DNA of 64,000 nucleotides from Patella vulgata (lineage: Eukaryota > Mollusca > Gastropoda > Patellidae): contig NC_065882.2 in assembly GCF_932274485.2 (NCBI RefSeq), forward strand, positions 59,619,431 through 59,683,430. Direction: 5' to 3'. Under the pieces are notes generated by a model, which was given only the letters and a program-made list of their open reading frames with translations, did no database searches and was not told the DNA's origin. This document shows, one piece after another, positions 12,119-22,799 of the stretch. The position numbers were made by a program, and so were the translations under genes. Each line of letters starts with the position of its first letter. Position 1 is the stretch's first letter.

Positions 12119-12462
12119 ACATTTTATGGCGGGCATTTTAGAAGATTCAAAACATGCCTATTCCCGACAGTAGAATTTTTTTTTATAAACAAATCATCCC
12201 AAAGATATGTGCTTCGTTGCGCAAAACATGCGTGACGGAATTACCTTTCACATTGTGATGGAATTACAGTGCAGAATTCAGTCACGCTGAATATAACTGA
12301 TCACCAGGGAGATAAAATCAACGCAAATTAACAGTGTAACATACGTTTATTTTCGATAAATAGATTTTTCATAATGTCGAGTAAAAAGTTTATTTTCTGT
12401 TGTGATAAAAGGTAATCTAAAATCAAAATAATTTGATACCGATATCGGAAATTCGATTTATA

Positions 12463-13110
12463 AGCAGCCACTGCAAGTAAATTGGTCCCCATCGCCAAGT
12501 ATTTCATGACACCACAATTTACAGACTTGACACATGAACCCGTCCTCTGCTTATTTTTGGTACCCCTTATCACCATGACTCCATCTACATTTATTACAGC
12601 TTCAAATTCGGCTATCTTTATTTGCCTTCTTTGGGGGGTTCCTATTTTTTGTGTCTGTAACACCGCGTGTTTCACCGATGTACTTGGCATTTACTTTCCT
12701 AGATTCCGGATCACAGGTGTAAAACGTCAATTCAGCTGATCCATATGGTGTGTATAAATCGGCCCTAGAAATGTTTAAAGTTCAGTCCATAGGTAATCAA
12801 GTACATGTCATCTTTGAAAAATATCAGCACCAGTCATTGTAAGGATATTTATTTGGTTCTTTCCGTCTTTTACAATTTAACTGCTTCAGAAAAAGTTTGT
12901 ACATCGTACTGTACCACCGATGCCCTGGCCATATATAATCAGTCTGTGGACGGTATACTTGACAATTCCACCTATTCCATCTTTCCATATACAAATCATT
13001 TTAACGGTAGGGAAGTTATCAGTGATGATAGAAGTGAAAGCAGCAACAGCGTCTTGTCATGACTTAATTTATCGCTGGCAATGGCCTAAGAAAGCTTTTC
13101 GTTTCGGTAG
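12463..13110 (-). pseudogene. Decayed transposase-like gene with PHD-like cysteine cluster
   Basis: Read on the minus strand from about 13110, a first block contains DAVAAFTSIITDNFP, then IWKDGIGG and GQGIGGTV. This resembles the W-x-DG and HGKG-x-x-D-x-IGG blocks that I recall from widespread invertebrate transposase-like proteins. A second block (about 12760-12610) reads ELTFYTCDPESRKVNAKYIG. A third (12598-12463) has paired cysteines arranged CNKC, CQVCKLWCHE, CSGC, like a PHD-type zinc finger. The blocks are in different frames with in-frame stops, so the gene is dead. Family assignment is from memory and uncertain. A host gene remnant is the alternative. Confidence 0.45.
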
Positions 13111-13469
13111 GTGATCATGCAAGTTGTAAAAAAGTGTTGCTTCCAATGCGCGGATTTGATCTTGTCTTGCAATAGCAAATCTCACGTCACATTTTTCTTC
13201 CGTTCCCTATCAACATTATGAGTTTCATAATCCACCCGATTGACAGCTGACTTCAGTTTTTCACTTCATCTGCTGTCTCTCTGCAGCAGTTTTGGCTATA
13301 TCTGAAAGATTATATGAATCTATATAATGCAATGAAATTTGAATTACGCCTAAATAAAATTATGGAAGGCTTACTAAATGCTTGAAGTCCGAAAAAGATA
13401 TGTAATTCCGTCATGAAAGAAAGGTGTGATTCCATCACCATGGGAAATGTAATTCCGTCACGCATACAT

Positions 13470-15352
13470 TTGGGCGTTCTATTTGTGATGAGAGAAATTT
13501 TAGAACATACTTCAATACAGACATGTGTTCCTACATAGGAAATGAGTTTTTATAGATATAAATATGCCCAATATTAACAGAAGCGTGACGTCATCGCGCG
13601 TGCATGTCGGCCGTGACGCGTCAAAATAAAACCCCAGCTAATATTGGTCGCTTAGAATGATAAACTTTACACCAGACTCAAAATCATACGAAATTACAAA
13701 GTTCAAAAAATTCATAACATGTCTCTATAATTGTGGAAGTCAAGATATATCTATACTACTATCTTAATCCAGTCGCACAACAGTGTAATTAAATATCATA
13801 GTCATTAGCAAGAAAGACATGTCTGCTTTAATGGGCATCAATATTCAAGTCAACTACTTATCCCAAGTAGCTATCTAGCTAACTCCTTCGAGATCTGATT
13901 CATTCTAAACTATAGAACAAAATTATACGATTTGTATGTGAACTATTAGGTTTAAGTGGACATCCTGCTACTTCCAGGATAAAGTATGGTTGGTTAGGTT
14001 CGCCAAACTAAAGTCCGTGCTAATTATCCTTAGGGTTGACCATTGATTTGCCTTTTAGTGAGTTAACATTTTATGAATCAACCACAAAATAACGCCTTGT
14101 TTTGTTCTAGGAGAGGGGAGTGGAAGTTGTTTTAAAAATTTTTTGCAGGCGCATATTTTCAAGTAGCATTTTATCACTAGTAGGTTTACATAGATAAATA
14201 ATCTCAATGGTACATTTAATGTGAGCACGTTTTATACAAGAAGCTACTGGAAATTCTTGATTCGTTACATCAGTTTTTAACAAGAATCAGAGTAATATTA
14301 TTCGAATGGGAAGGGTTTAAAGACCAGCCCTACATTTTATTTAGGTCGTTTGATACTAAGATATGACATTTCTTTGATTTCTATGGTTCAAGGGATCTTT
14401 TACGCACGATTTGCATGCGGCACTTCGATTTTCTTTCAACCCCAATGAATAGAAACCATCTATACCCCCCTTTCATCATATAGCTCACTGATATGACAGC
14501 CCAGTTTGATGTTTTCGCGCATACAATTGATATAAAAATAAAGACTATAAAAGAACAAAATATCCATGTTCCATTGGGGGAACATTAAATAATTATAAGT
14601 AGCATCTTATATTTCGCCCCTGTAGTTATGTAAAACGTTTAAGGTAACAGTTAAACCAAATTGAAAATCCCAATAATGACGAATTAAAAAGGTTTAGTGT
14701 GTGCTTAGCTGTGCAAATGGGGTATCGATGTGCATTGTTGAAGAAACTGTCGGCAGGTGCAGTCTTCCGACTTTATAGCAAAATGTTCTTTTATAGTATT
14801 TTCAATGTCACATTTACAAATTATTGGGTTTTGACAATGCAGCAGTGTACAAAACGGATTTGGTTACCGGGGAAATGTACGATTTGAAGAATATGGTATC
14901 GGATCGGAAAATATCTTGAAGGACTATTAATACGTCGACAAAGTCGTCCTTTGCTCGCTCTACAATTAATATCATCAAATCCCACAGAGCAAGTTTTAAA
15001 GAAAACAAATAAGATGTATGTGGGCTACTGTTTGAATGGTATTTAGTAATTGAACACATTAAAATAAACACAACGGTTCTATGGATAACAATTATTATTT
15101 CTACTAAAGCTACGTTTCAACATTGATTTTCTTGTCGTTATCAAGCACAATACTGATACAGACAGAAGGAACGAAATATATATACAATGTACAATGCAAA
15201 CATTCAATGCTCATAAGAAATGTTAAACTGTTACACACTTGTATATATTTACATTCCAACTTACTGATCTGATTGATATGTCGTGCTGCCTCATCTCCAT
15301 ATTGATATACTGTTTGAATGGCATTTAGTAATTGAACACATTAAAATATGAC
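13470..15352. other. Gene-free AT-rich stretch
   Basis: No recognisable frame. It contains a long stretch without repeats that I could detect. Confidence 0.5.
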
Positions 15353-15462
15353 TGTTACAAGGAGTGTTGAGTATCGTGGACAGGGCAGGATATTCTAACG
15401 CCTTCTAGAATCTCGGATAGCACTTCATATAGCCATTTACCTTTTGTATTGGGTTTGATCAT
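15353..15462 (+). repeat. Dispersed repeat, copy lacking a SINE insertion
   Basis: It matches 19393-19493 (GGGCAGGATATTCTAAC, CTTCATATAGCCAT, CTTTTGTATTGGG). Here GTATTGGG runs straight on into TTTGATCA, whereas at 19.49 kb a SINE interrupts the same point. Confidence 0.75.
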
Positions 15463-15597
15463 AGTTACTATACTTGTAACGTTAAACTGTGTGTTTAACG
15501 TTACAATTGATACAGTCTAAGAATCATTACGCAAGTTCAAATAGGTGCAAACGCATAATTGTCAACACATATCATTACAGTTTGTATTGGAATAAAT

Positions 15598-16003
15598 AAT
15601 TCTATGACAAATAGTGAAGACTGGACCACTAAAATAGTTACCGAACAGTTTTTCTTTGTGGTTATGCGTTCTACATTTGCATAGCGATGTTTCTTGTAAT
15701 GACGTATTACGCAAGCCCGCCATGACACCAGCCAGTTGAAATTTCGCGTAGCAGTTGGGTTTCATAAAATCATATAATTATGCGGTAAGGCTTCACCTTT
15801 GTTTCAATAGGAATTGATTTATTATATGTTAAGCTAAGTGCAGTACTGTTTTGGGTCAGTTTATGTGTAAATTAAGGGAGCTATAGGCCAGTAACCTTTT
15901 TGTAGTGATTTGACTAAAAAACTTGCGCAAAGGAACTCTGTAGGACGAGCCACTACTGTGGCTGGAGTAAGGCGGAAGACATCAGTAGTGGAACCATTTC
16001 TAG
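15598..16003 (+). repeat. Diverged copy of a block found in the 53-64 kb array
   Basis: About 400 bp align by eye with 53585-54000, 57490-57905 and 62155-62570. Shared landmarks are GAAGACTGGACCACTAAA, GCAGTTGGGTTTCAT, TTAAGGGAGCTATA and GAACTC(T/C)GTAGGAC. A 9-bp stem, CCACTACTG at 15950 and CAGTAGTGG at 15983, is kept in all copies. The copy here is clearly more diverged than those in the array. Confidence 0.8.
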
Positions 16004-16024
16004 GTTTGATCACTGTAACAGGTT

Positions 16025-17037
16025 AGAAAATATGAAATACCAAACAGCTCTTTATTCAGTGTTCTTTGTTCTTAATTCATATTCCTTAATTTTTATTTCT
16101 TCATTTGTTGTCGTATTTCGACATTTGTACAGTAAAATTAACATTTGTATCTTAAAATCAATATTTGTTTTACAAATCAGACTTGTATCAGATTTGTAAA
16201 ATGTATTTTAGTTTAACTTAATTGTATTTTAATATAAAGATTTTTTTTTCTTTTTTTTTCAGAAAATCAAAAATTAGCCTACTTTTACATTTTATCAGAA
16301 ATACAACGAAAAACAAATCTCGAACAACAATTTTCCAAATACAAATCTCCAAATACAAATCCTGCAAAACATTTCTCTAAAAACATTTCTCCAAATACAT
16401 TTCTCCAAAAACATTTCTCGAAATTCATCGACCCGGAACATTATGACGACATGAGCGGAAATCAACCTGGCATACAATAAGTCACCTTACAATAATGGGG
16501 AATTGAGTATAGGCATATGTACAAGAAATGAAATGAAATGGGGTTTAACGTCCTACTATTCTGCTCCGAACTGGGCTATTGAAGAAAAATCGCTCGATGA
16601 CCGCGACTCGTGCGTAGTATGGCTAATCGGACCGGTCTTTCGATAAAGAAAATAAATTGAAAGTAGTCTATTTTCAGAAATTAGGTTTTGTCTAATAGCG
16701 ACATATTTCTTTGCTCAAAGATAGGGAGAAATGGGGTTTAACGTCCTAACACATGGTTCAATTTTCAATAATTCGCTTGCGCGTAGGGTTCTTTAGCAGT
16801 GGGAGGAAACCAGAGGACCCTGAGAAAACCCACGAGGTTGGACAGGCGGCAATACTCCTTGTCACATACAACCGGGAAATCGAAACCACGTCAGTTGACT
16901 CAATGACAGACCTTATGATACAGCGCGCACGTGCTAACCATTCGGCCATTCAACCCCCCTTCTTTGCTCAAACGAAAGAGGGTTTTATCTCTTTTAAATC
17001 ATGTTTTAATGAATGTGCCAGCGAATAAGTAATATAT
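16025..17037. repeat. Left arm of a long inverted repeat (interrupted by a SINE)
   Basis: The arm pairs with 18531-19262 in reverse complement. Matching landmarks include ACCAAACAGCTCT, CTTCATTTGTTGTCGTA, TTCATCGA, GACATGAGCGGAAATCAACC, TCGCTCGATGACCG, TTGAAAGTAGTCTATTTT and CGAAAGAGG. The arms are imperfect, each about 0.7 kb once the SINE at 16720-16959 is set aside. They are separated by about 1.5 kb. A foldback element or a transposon with long inverted ends would look like this. Confidence 0.75.
16720..16959 (-). mobile_element. SINE (family 1) with 13-bp target duplication
   Basis: TTCTTTGCTCAAA occurs at 16707-16719 and 16960-16972, exactly flanking the element. The SINE reads on the minus strand, with a tRNA-like head near 16959 (GGCCGAATGGTTAGCACG) and its tail GACGTTAAACCCCATTTCTC near 16725. 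It sits inside the left arm of the long inverted repeat and is absent from the right arm, so it inserted after the arms formed. The frames on both strands are SINE artefacts. Confidence 0.88.
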
Positions 17038-17789
17038 TGAAAGAGGGATAAAAAAAAATACTTTCGGGTCATACGTTTAGGGGGTAAATACCTCATGTCC
17101 TGAACACAATTTTATTGCTAGTTCTTGTTCAGAGAAGAGCAGTTCTTGCTTACATCCCTCAAAATACCCTATAAAACTATGTGATGCCTGGGAATCTAGT
17201 GGTTGCTATGTATACCGTTCTGACGAGTTGTCAATCATTGTCAATTATCGCATAATTTGCCGTTATCGTAGGCCCATCTCAGCTGCTATTTCGCCTCCCT
17301 TACTATATTTTCAAACGATTTCTTGTGACTAATGACTCATTATTAGGCGGATCATGTTATTCAGAATTTGATCAAACCTTGATTTAAAATTTCCACTTTT
17401 TAAAGTAAAGATTGCGGAGTGCAAAAAAAAAAATGAAAAAAAAATGTCCACACTGCTTAGTTACGAATAATTTATGATGCCTGAACACGTTTTTTATGAA
17501 TTTATGACTGATTTTCAACTGTTTTATGTATTTCAGAGATGTGTATGGATAAAGGATGAAATTTGAAAATAGTGTGATGGTCATTTGACCGGATTTTTTT
17601 TGAAGATATTTGTCAATAAAGATTGGAGTTAAGGAAGATGGTTGAGCAAAAAGTGGAAAAAGTACACTGTAATATTTATACGCAGTTATTCGCCTTGCTA
17701 AAACTGAGGGGTGTTATTGTTCAATCGACAGTGTCTAATTGACCAATCAAAACGCAAGATTCACCCTTAAGCATGTTACAATACTCGGT

Positions 17790-18500
17790 AACCCGTATTT
17801 TAACTTTTAAATCCACCACGACCCCATTAACTTAATATTTATCGTCATCCAACTGTAATACCCAGAATATAATTTACATTTCTGAAAAGGTAAACGAAAT
17901 TTCTTTTTAGTGGTATTCTGTGTGATATCTGGAATGTCGTAGTATGGTTCGTATTTTGACATTTAAGACCCCGCCCACCCCTTCCCCATCACTCAACAGT
18001 GTTTAATACCGTACACCTTTTCGAGTTATTTTATGGCACATTTATATTTACATACCTTGAAAAAAGATCAAAGGGGAGGGGTATTTAAAGATCTTAATAA
18101 GAAATTCTTGATATCTGTCCATATACTATGGAAAGTATGCTTTTTGCTTGCTACAAAATGTAAATTTATATTTACATACCTTGAAAAAAGAAAAGAAATT
18201 GACTGGTACTAACCGGTATTAAATGAGGGGGGGGGGGGGATTCAATGTCAAAATACGGGCCATAACACGAAATACAAGATATCGGGATGCATACCATTAA
18301 AAAGGTCAAATACATTTTCAAAATTGTAAAATATTTTCTAAAATATTCATATTTACGTACCTTGTTAAAGCAGATACAATTTGGATCGTCTGAACACAAT
18401 TTAGTGTGTGTGGGGGGGGGGGGTATTTAAAAGTCAAAATACGCGTCTTAATACGAAATTCCAGTTATCGTGTAATGCTTCACCGGAAAGTATTTGTCTA
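17790..18500. repeat. Degenerate repeats with poly-G tracts in the inverted-repeat spacer
   Basis: TTTATATTTACATACCTTGA-type blocks recur near 18040 and 18165, with a variant near 18350. Each precedes a TGTCAAAATACG-like or GGGG-rich block, with runs of about 12 G near 18228 and 18411. The units are too eroded for an exact period. Confidence 0.55.
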
Positions 18501-18530
18501 CCGCTCTTTGAATATATGAGTATTAGCTAT

Positions 18531-19262
18531 TTTACTGGGACATTCATGATTACATGAATTAAAAGAGATAAAATCCTCTTTCGTTTGTCCCAAAAAATAT
18601 GTCGCTATCAAAAAATAACTTAATTACTAAAAATAGACTACTTTCAATCTATTTTATTTAATGCTAGGTCATATTAACCAATATATTTATATATAGAAAC
18701 ATAACACGCACGTGATTTCACTAAAGTCACGGTCATCGAGCGATTCTTCCTATTGTATATATGCTTGCTCGATTCTCCTTTATTGTATGGTGACTTATTG
18801 TATGTCTGGTTGATTTCCGCTCATGTCATAATGTTCCGGTTCGATGAATTTCGAGAAATGTTTTAGGACAAATGATTTGCAAGATTTGTACTTGGAGATT
18901 TGTATTTGGAAATTTGTTGTTCGAGATTTGTTTTTCTTTTATGTCTATGATAAAATGTAAATGTAGATTATTTTTTTTGGTTTACTAAAATAAATTTGAT
19001 CTTTATATTAAAATACAATTGAATTAAACAAAAATAAATTTACAAAATAATTTGATATGACAAATGTCTGATTTGTGAAACAAATATTGATTTTAAGATA
19101 CAAATGTTAATTTTAGTGTACAGATGTCGAAGTACGACAACAAATGAAGAGATAAGAATTAAGGACAATGAATTAAGAACTAAGAATTAAGGACTATAAT
19201 GAATTAAGAACTAAGAATTAAGAACACTAAATACAGAGCTGTTTGGTCTTCCATAAGAAAAA
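18531..19262. repeat. Right arm of the long inverted repeat
   Basis: Reverse-complement partner of 16025-17037. It ends outward at GAGCTGTTTGGT and carries no SINE at the matching position. Confidence 0.75.
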
Positions 19263-19955
19263 TGGTGGTCGTTAGATCGGAATTGGCTATGGTTGTTTAA
19301 TTTAACACCAAGATCCTATTTGTAGTTTACACCAATATACAAATTTAAGAATCTCAGTTCTTTTATATATGCACCATCTGTCTACAATCCAATGTTACAA
19401 GGAGTGTCGAGTTTCATGTACAGGGCAGGATATTCTAACTCCTTCTAGAACCTTGGATAGCGCTTCATATAGCCATCTATCTTTTGTATTGGGTGGGGGG
19501 GTTGGATGGCTAAATGGTTAGCGTGCGCGCGCTGTATCATAAAGTCTGTCATTGAGTCGACTGGCGTGGTTTCGAATCCCCGGTTGTACGTGACAAGGAG
19601 TAGGGTCGCCTGTCCAACCTCGTGGGTTTTATCCGGGTCCTCCGGTTTCCTCCCACTGCTAAAGACCCCTACGCGCAAGCGAATTATTGAAATAAAATTA
19701 AACCATGTTAGGTCCCGAAATGACCTAGGTTGTGTCGAGTGGACGTTAAACCCCATTTATCTCTCTCTCTCTCTCTCTCTCTCTCTTGTATTGGGTTTGA
19801 TCCTTCTAACAGGTTAGAAAAATGTAGGTCGTTAGATCGAGAATTGGCTATGGTTGTTTAATTTAACACCAAGATCCTATTTTTAGTTTATACAAATATA
19901 CAAATTTTAGAAACTCAATTCTTTTATACATGAATATGCACCATCTGTCTACAAT
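19262..19955 (+). repeat. Duplicated segment flanking a SINE
   Basis: GTCGTTAGATCG to CCATCTGTCTACAATCC occurs at about 19268-19392 and again at about 19828-19952. Between them lie the dispersed repeat (19393-19493), the SINE and TTTGATCCTTCTAACAGG. Confidence 0.75.
19494..19785 (+). mobile_element. SINE (family 1), full length with tRNA-like head
   Basis: The head carries A-box-like TGGCTAAATGGTTAGCG and B-box-like GGTTTCGAATCCC, the pol III promoter layout of tRNA-derived SINEs. The body contains GGTTTCCTCCCACTGC and CGCGCAAGCGAATTATTGAA, then the tail GGACGTTAAACCCCATTT and a (CT)n run. TTGTATTGGG at 19484-19493 and 19786-19795 is the target duplication. The uninterrupted site is visible at 15.45 kb. 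At 292 bp this is the reference copy of family 1 in the window. Confidence 0.9.
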
Positions 19956-19959
19956 CCCA

Positions 19960-20703
19960 TTTCGAATGGTAAATAAACTTTGCCCATTGGCAAAGTCAAT
20001 TAAATGTCGGCAAAATGGATTAAATCGATTTATATGTCAAATAATATTGGGGAATAAATGGTTTAACGTACAAAAATAGGTTTTAATATATTCTATAAAT
20101 GAACAAATATGAAGGAATTTAATGTTGTCCCTGTTATTTGGTGCAAATTTTGCGGAGGCCATCGTCTAACAGTCGAATTTGAGAATCAATAAATAGAGTA
20201 TTTGGGGAAAATGTGAAACATAGTGGTACGCGAAATGATACATATGCGACTACATAAGAACAGCTGAACACAGAAACATATTATATAGATCACCAGCATG
20301 TTATGAGAAAACATACAGGTATATAAGAACAGCCTAATAATTACAATATGGCTTGTTTACAAAGAATCTATCATTTACACATAATCAATTTAGAACATTA
20401 TACTGCAACGCCGCCAATAATAATATCAACATGTGTGAATAGCTATAGGCTTTAAGATGTGTATTGAACTTTTGCGTGTATTTGACTGGCTGTTATAAAT
20501 GTAACCCATACCAGTATACGAAGCAATGGGTGTTTGCTTAACGGAGGTTAATAACCGGAGGACCATATTTAAATAGAATATACAACCGTGTATTACAACA
20601 ATCTCGGTAATTCCACAGGGTTGGTTTATTTTAACTGAACCTGTGACATAATACAAAAAAATAATAAAAGTAATAAAATAAAGATAATAACAAAGAGACC
20701 TAC
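19960..20703. other. Downstream of receptor exon; probable intron start
   Basis: No GPCR coding sequence was found here on the minus strand. The stretch just below 20704 begins GTAGGT on the minus strand and should be the receptor intron. No other gene was seen. Confidence 0.55.
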
Positions 20704-21294
20704 CTGGGGAAGACTGGCAACAACACTTAAAGTCCACGCAACGGTCAGCATTATTTTCCCACGCCTTTCAGCATCGTGTAAACTCATTGGATGTACAATA
20801 GAAAAGTATCGGTCTAAACTAATTGTGACTAAAGTGAATGATGACAAATAGAATCCGAATGCTCTGAAGAACATCATCAAACGACATGCAAAGTCTCCGG
20901 CTTTCCAGGACACAGTTATATGCCAAGCAGTTTCCATCGGAAGCATAACGAAGGCAACTATCAAATCGGCCACTGATAAATGCATGATAAAGCTATTTAC
21001 TCTAGATTTGAACCCTCTACTTCGAAACAATGTTATGAATACTGTCAAATTCCCAGTAGCTGCTATCAAAAACAAACACGAATACGCTATCACCGACACC
21101 AAATTATCATCATTAAATGTCATTTCTCTTGGTAAAGTAAGGTTCACCGGCCCACCGGAATGCATGGTGGTATTGTGAGGTTCTTGCTGCGATCTTCGGT
21201 GGGTGTGCGATAAGCCTATAGAATCCTTGGGGATAACGGATATGAAATTAGAGTTGCTCATAGTTGTGACACCGTGAGGTGGTAGAGTCGACAT
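20704..21294 (-). CDS. GnRH/AKH/corazonin-type peptide GPCR, first coding exon
   Basis: Starts at ATG 21294 and encodes 197 residues, ending in a phase-0 splice donor (CCCCAG then GTAGGT). A 60-residue N-terminus has N-x-T sites at N41 and N51. TM1 has GN at 81-82 (N1.50), and TM2 has LSVAD with D110 (2.50). C137 opens TM3, the disulphide position. FRAFGFYLSSF and then DRY at 161-163 followed by FSIVHPM are strongly typical of the GnRH/AKH/corazonin receptor family. TM4 ends at ASLPQ, where the exon stops. The remaining helices (TM5-7) should lie on later exons below 20704, but I saw none in the window, so the intron is long or the gene is cut. Met12 is an alternative start. Which family member it is cannot be decided from this exon. 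It is a host gene with intact reading. Confidence 0.88.
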
Positions 21295-21299
21295 GATTT

Positions 21300-22159
21300 T
21301 TCTGTGGGTTTCTGTTCCTTAAATGTTAACATATTGCTTTTCTTGAATAGCGTCACACTGGAGGTGTGGCATTTACTAATGTTAAGCAACACATTCTTCG
21401 ATCAAATAATATTTAAACAGGCCACGCTATACACATACCAATGAATCTCTCCTAATTAAAACTACTTGAAGTCTTTTCGAAGTCAGCATCAAGATCCTGT
21501 GATTCCCTCAAACACTGTAGCTGAAAGAAGGACGAGAGTCGTGCTTAACATGAAAATACGATATTGGCATAGCAAAAACTCTAACAGTGTCGAAAAAATA
21601 TAATGGAATTAAACGGTGTTTGCATCATTGATTGAAATATAAATTAAGTACACATATCATGCCGCAAGTTAATTTCATTCCAACGAATGAATTTTAATGG
21701 TGTTTTGCCAATTCATGTCCACATACTTTTTGTGAAGGCAAAAAAAGTGATTATCACCCTATGAACACACCATGTATTGTGGTAGAAGAGTTATTAAAAA
21801 TGCATCAACATTATACATCACTCAATTTTTGTCATTAACACACAAGTACACATCTTTATCAGCACTAAGCAAATATTTATTAAGCTATTTAGTTAGCCTA
21901 CCCTGATAAACATAACAAACTATAACTATAAAATTTCAAGTGGTGCTTTCTTATTAACGTCAAATTCCCGACCTTATCACACTTAAGAAGAAATCTTTTG
22001 GTGCTATTTTTGAATGTGTTTGTACCAATAGTAATAATGCTAGAAACGTAAGGGGATTAGCTATTAATTATTTCAATGTATCTATATAGACATCATCTGT
22101 TACTAGCGAACTTATATAGCTTACCGTGTTTTATTTTATATTTTAACAAAAAATACTAC
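21300..22159. other. Upstream flank of the receptor gene
   Basis: AT-rich and presumably contains 5' UTR and promoter of the minus-strand receptor. I saw no clear TATA box or repeat to single out. Confidence 0.45.
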
Positions 22160-22500
22160 TAATAAAAAGTCCAGCTTAACCGGAGCGGGGCCCTGGGTCT
22201 GATAAGACTCGCGGGGCCCCTAACGCGACGAAAAGATTATTTCATATCCTTTTGAATGGGATTCGACCAATCACAGAGGAGGTTGAGGGAGTGCAGACTC
22301 GCCCAGTCTCCGGCAATTGCGCCACTAGAAGCCTAGACCGATAACCGAATGGAACCTCACAGAGAAGGTTGACGGATAGCCCATTCTCCGCCCTCGCGCC
22401 GCTAGCTAGATAACCGTGAAACTTTCATTTGGAATTTGATTTTTTTCTCTTTTTGCCATGAACCGCGGGGCCGCCTTAACCACTGGGCCCTGGGCCTAGG
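22160..22500. repeat. GC-richer repeat-like block
   Basis: A CCTCACAGAGAAGGTTGACGG-like segment occurs twice in degenerate form (near 22273 and 22354). GGGGCCCTGGG-type tracts lie at both sides (about 22187 and 22483), partly in opposite orientation. It contrasts with the AT-rich surroundings and is probably an old non-autonomous transposon or SINE remnant. Confidence 0.45.
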
Positions 22501-22614
22501 CCCCTCAGGCTCATGCCTAAGTTGGGCTTTGTACTAATATGCTGAACAGTGGGGCATTGTTGCTTTTTTCCGGCGTGGTTTCTCCTTATCATTGGTTCAG
22601 CGCGGGGGAAGGGG

Positions 22615-22792
22615 GGTGACAAAGTACCTAGTGTAGTCGTCCGGATGAGACGAAATCCGGTTTCCCATGTAAAAGACCCTCTGGCATTTGTATTTCGAAA
22701 TAATAGTAGGCTATTCATATTTCTTCCATAACACACTGCATAGCGTATGACCGTCTTCATGAGCTTAGTCGGTGCAGGAACGTAGAACTTTT
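22615..22792 (+). mobile_element. Diverged SINE fragment (family 2)
   Basis: Contains GTAGTCGTCCGGATGAGACG, CATGTAAAAGA, CATAACACACTGCATAGCG and CGTCTTCATGAGC in the same order as the copy at 33077-33352. Head missing. Confidence 0.75.
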
Positions 22793-22799
22793 AATAATG

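Larger units (their letters stand above)
11690..13465 (-). mobile_element. Candidate decayed DNA transposon with a repeated 13-bp end motif
   Basis: GTGACGGAATTAC occurs at 11694, 11880, 12042 and 12232, with the variant GTGATGGAATTAC at 12255. In reverse complement it occurs at 13402 (one mismatch), 13426 (variant) and 13449. The direct copies lie left and the inverted copies right of minus-strand remnants that look like a transposase. Clusters of short subterminal motifs in opposite orientation at the two ends are typical transposase-binding arrays of DNA transposons. I did not find clean terminal inverted repeats or a target duplication, so the limits are only approximate. The superfamily is not assigned. 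Confidence 0.5.

Noticed and set aside
12482-13062. Plus-strand frames of 85 codons
   Set aside because: They are shadows of the minus-strand transposase-like remnants.
14814-18399. Later receptor exons on the minus strand
   Set aside because: Frames here lack TM5-7 signatures of the GnRH/AKH receptor family.
18228-18421. Poly-G tracts as regulatory G-quadruplexes
   Set aside because: They are simple G runs in an eroded repeat, without the spaced G-tracts of a convincing quadruplex.
19445-19817. Protein-like frames of 103 codons on both strands
   Set aside because: Both translate a SINE and its CT tail; the same residues recur at other SINE copies.
20426-20737. Continuation of the receptor frame past 20704
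   Set aside because: Similarity ends exactly at a consensus splice donor; the rest is intron.
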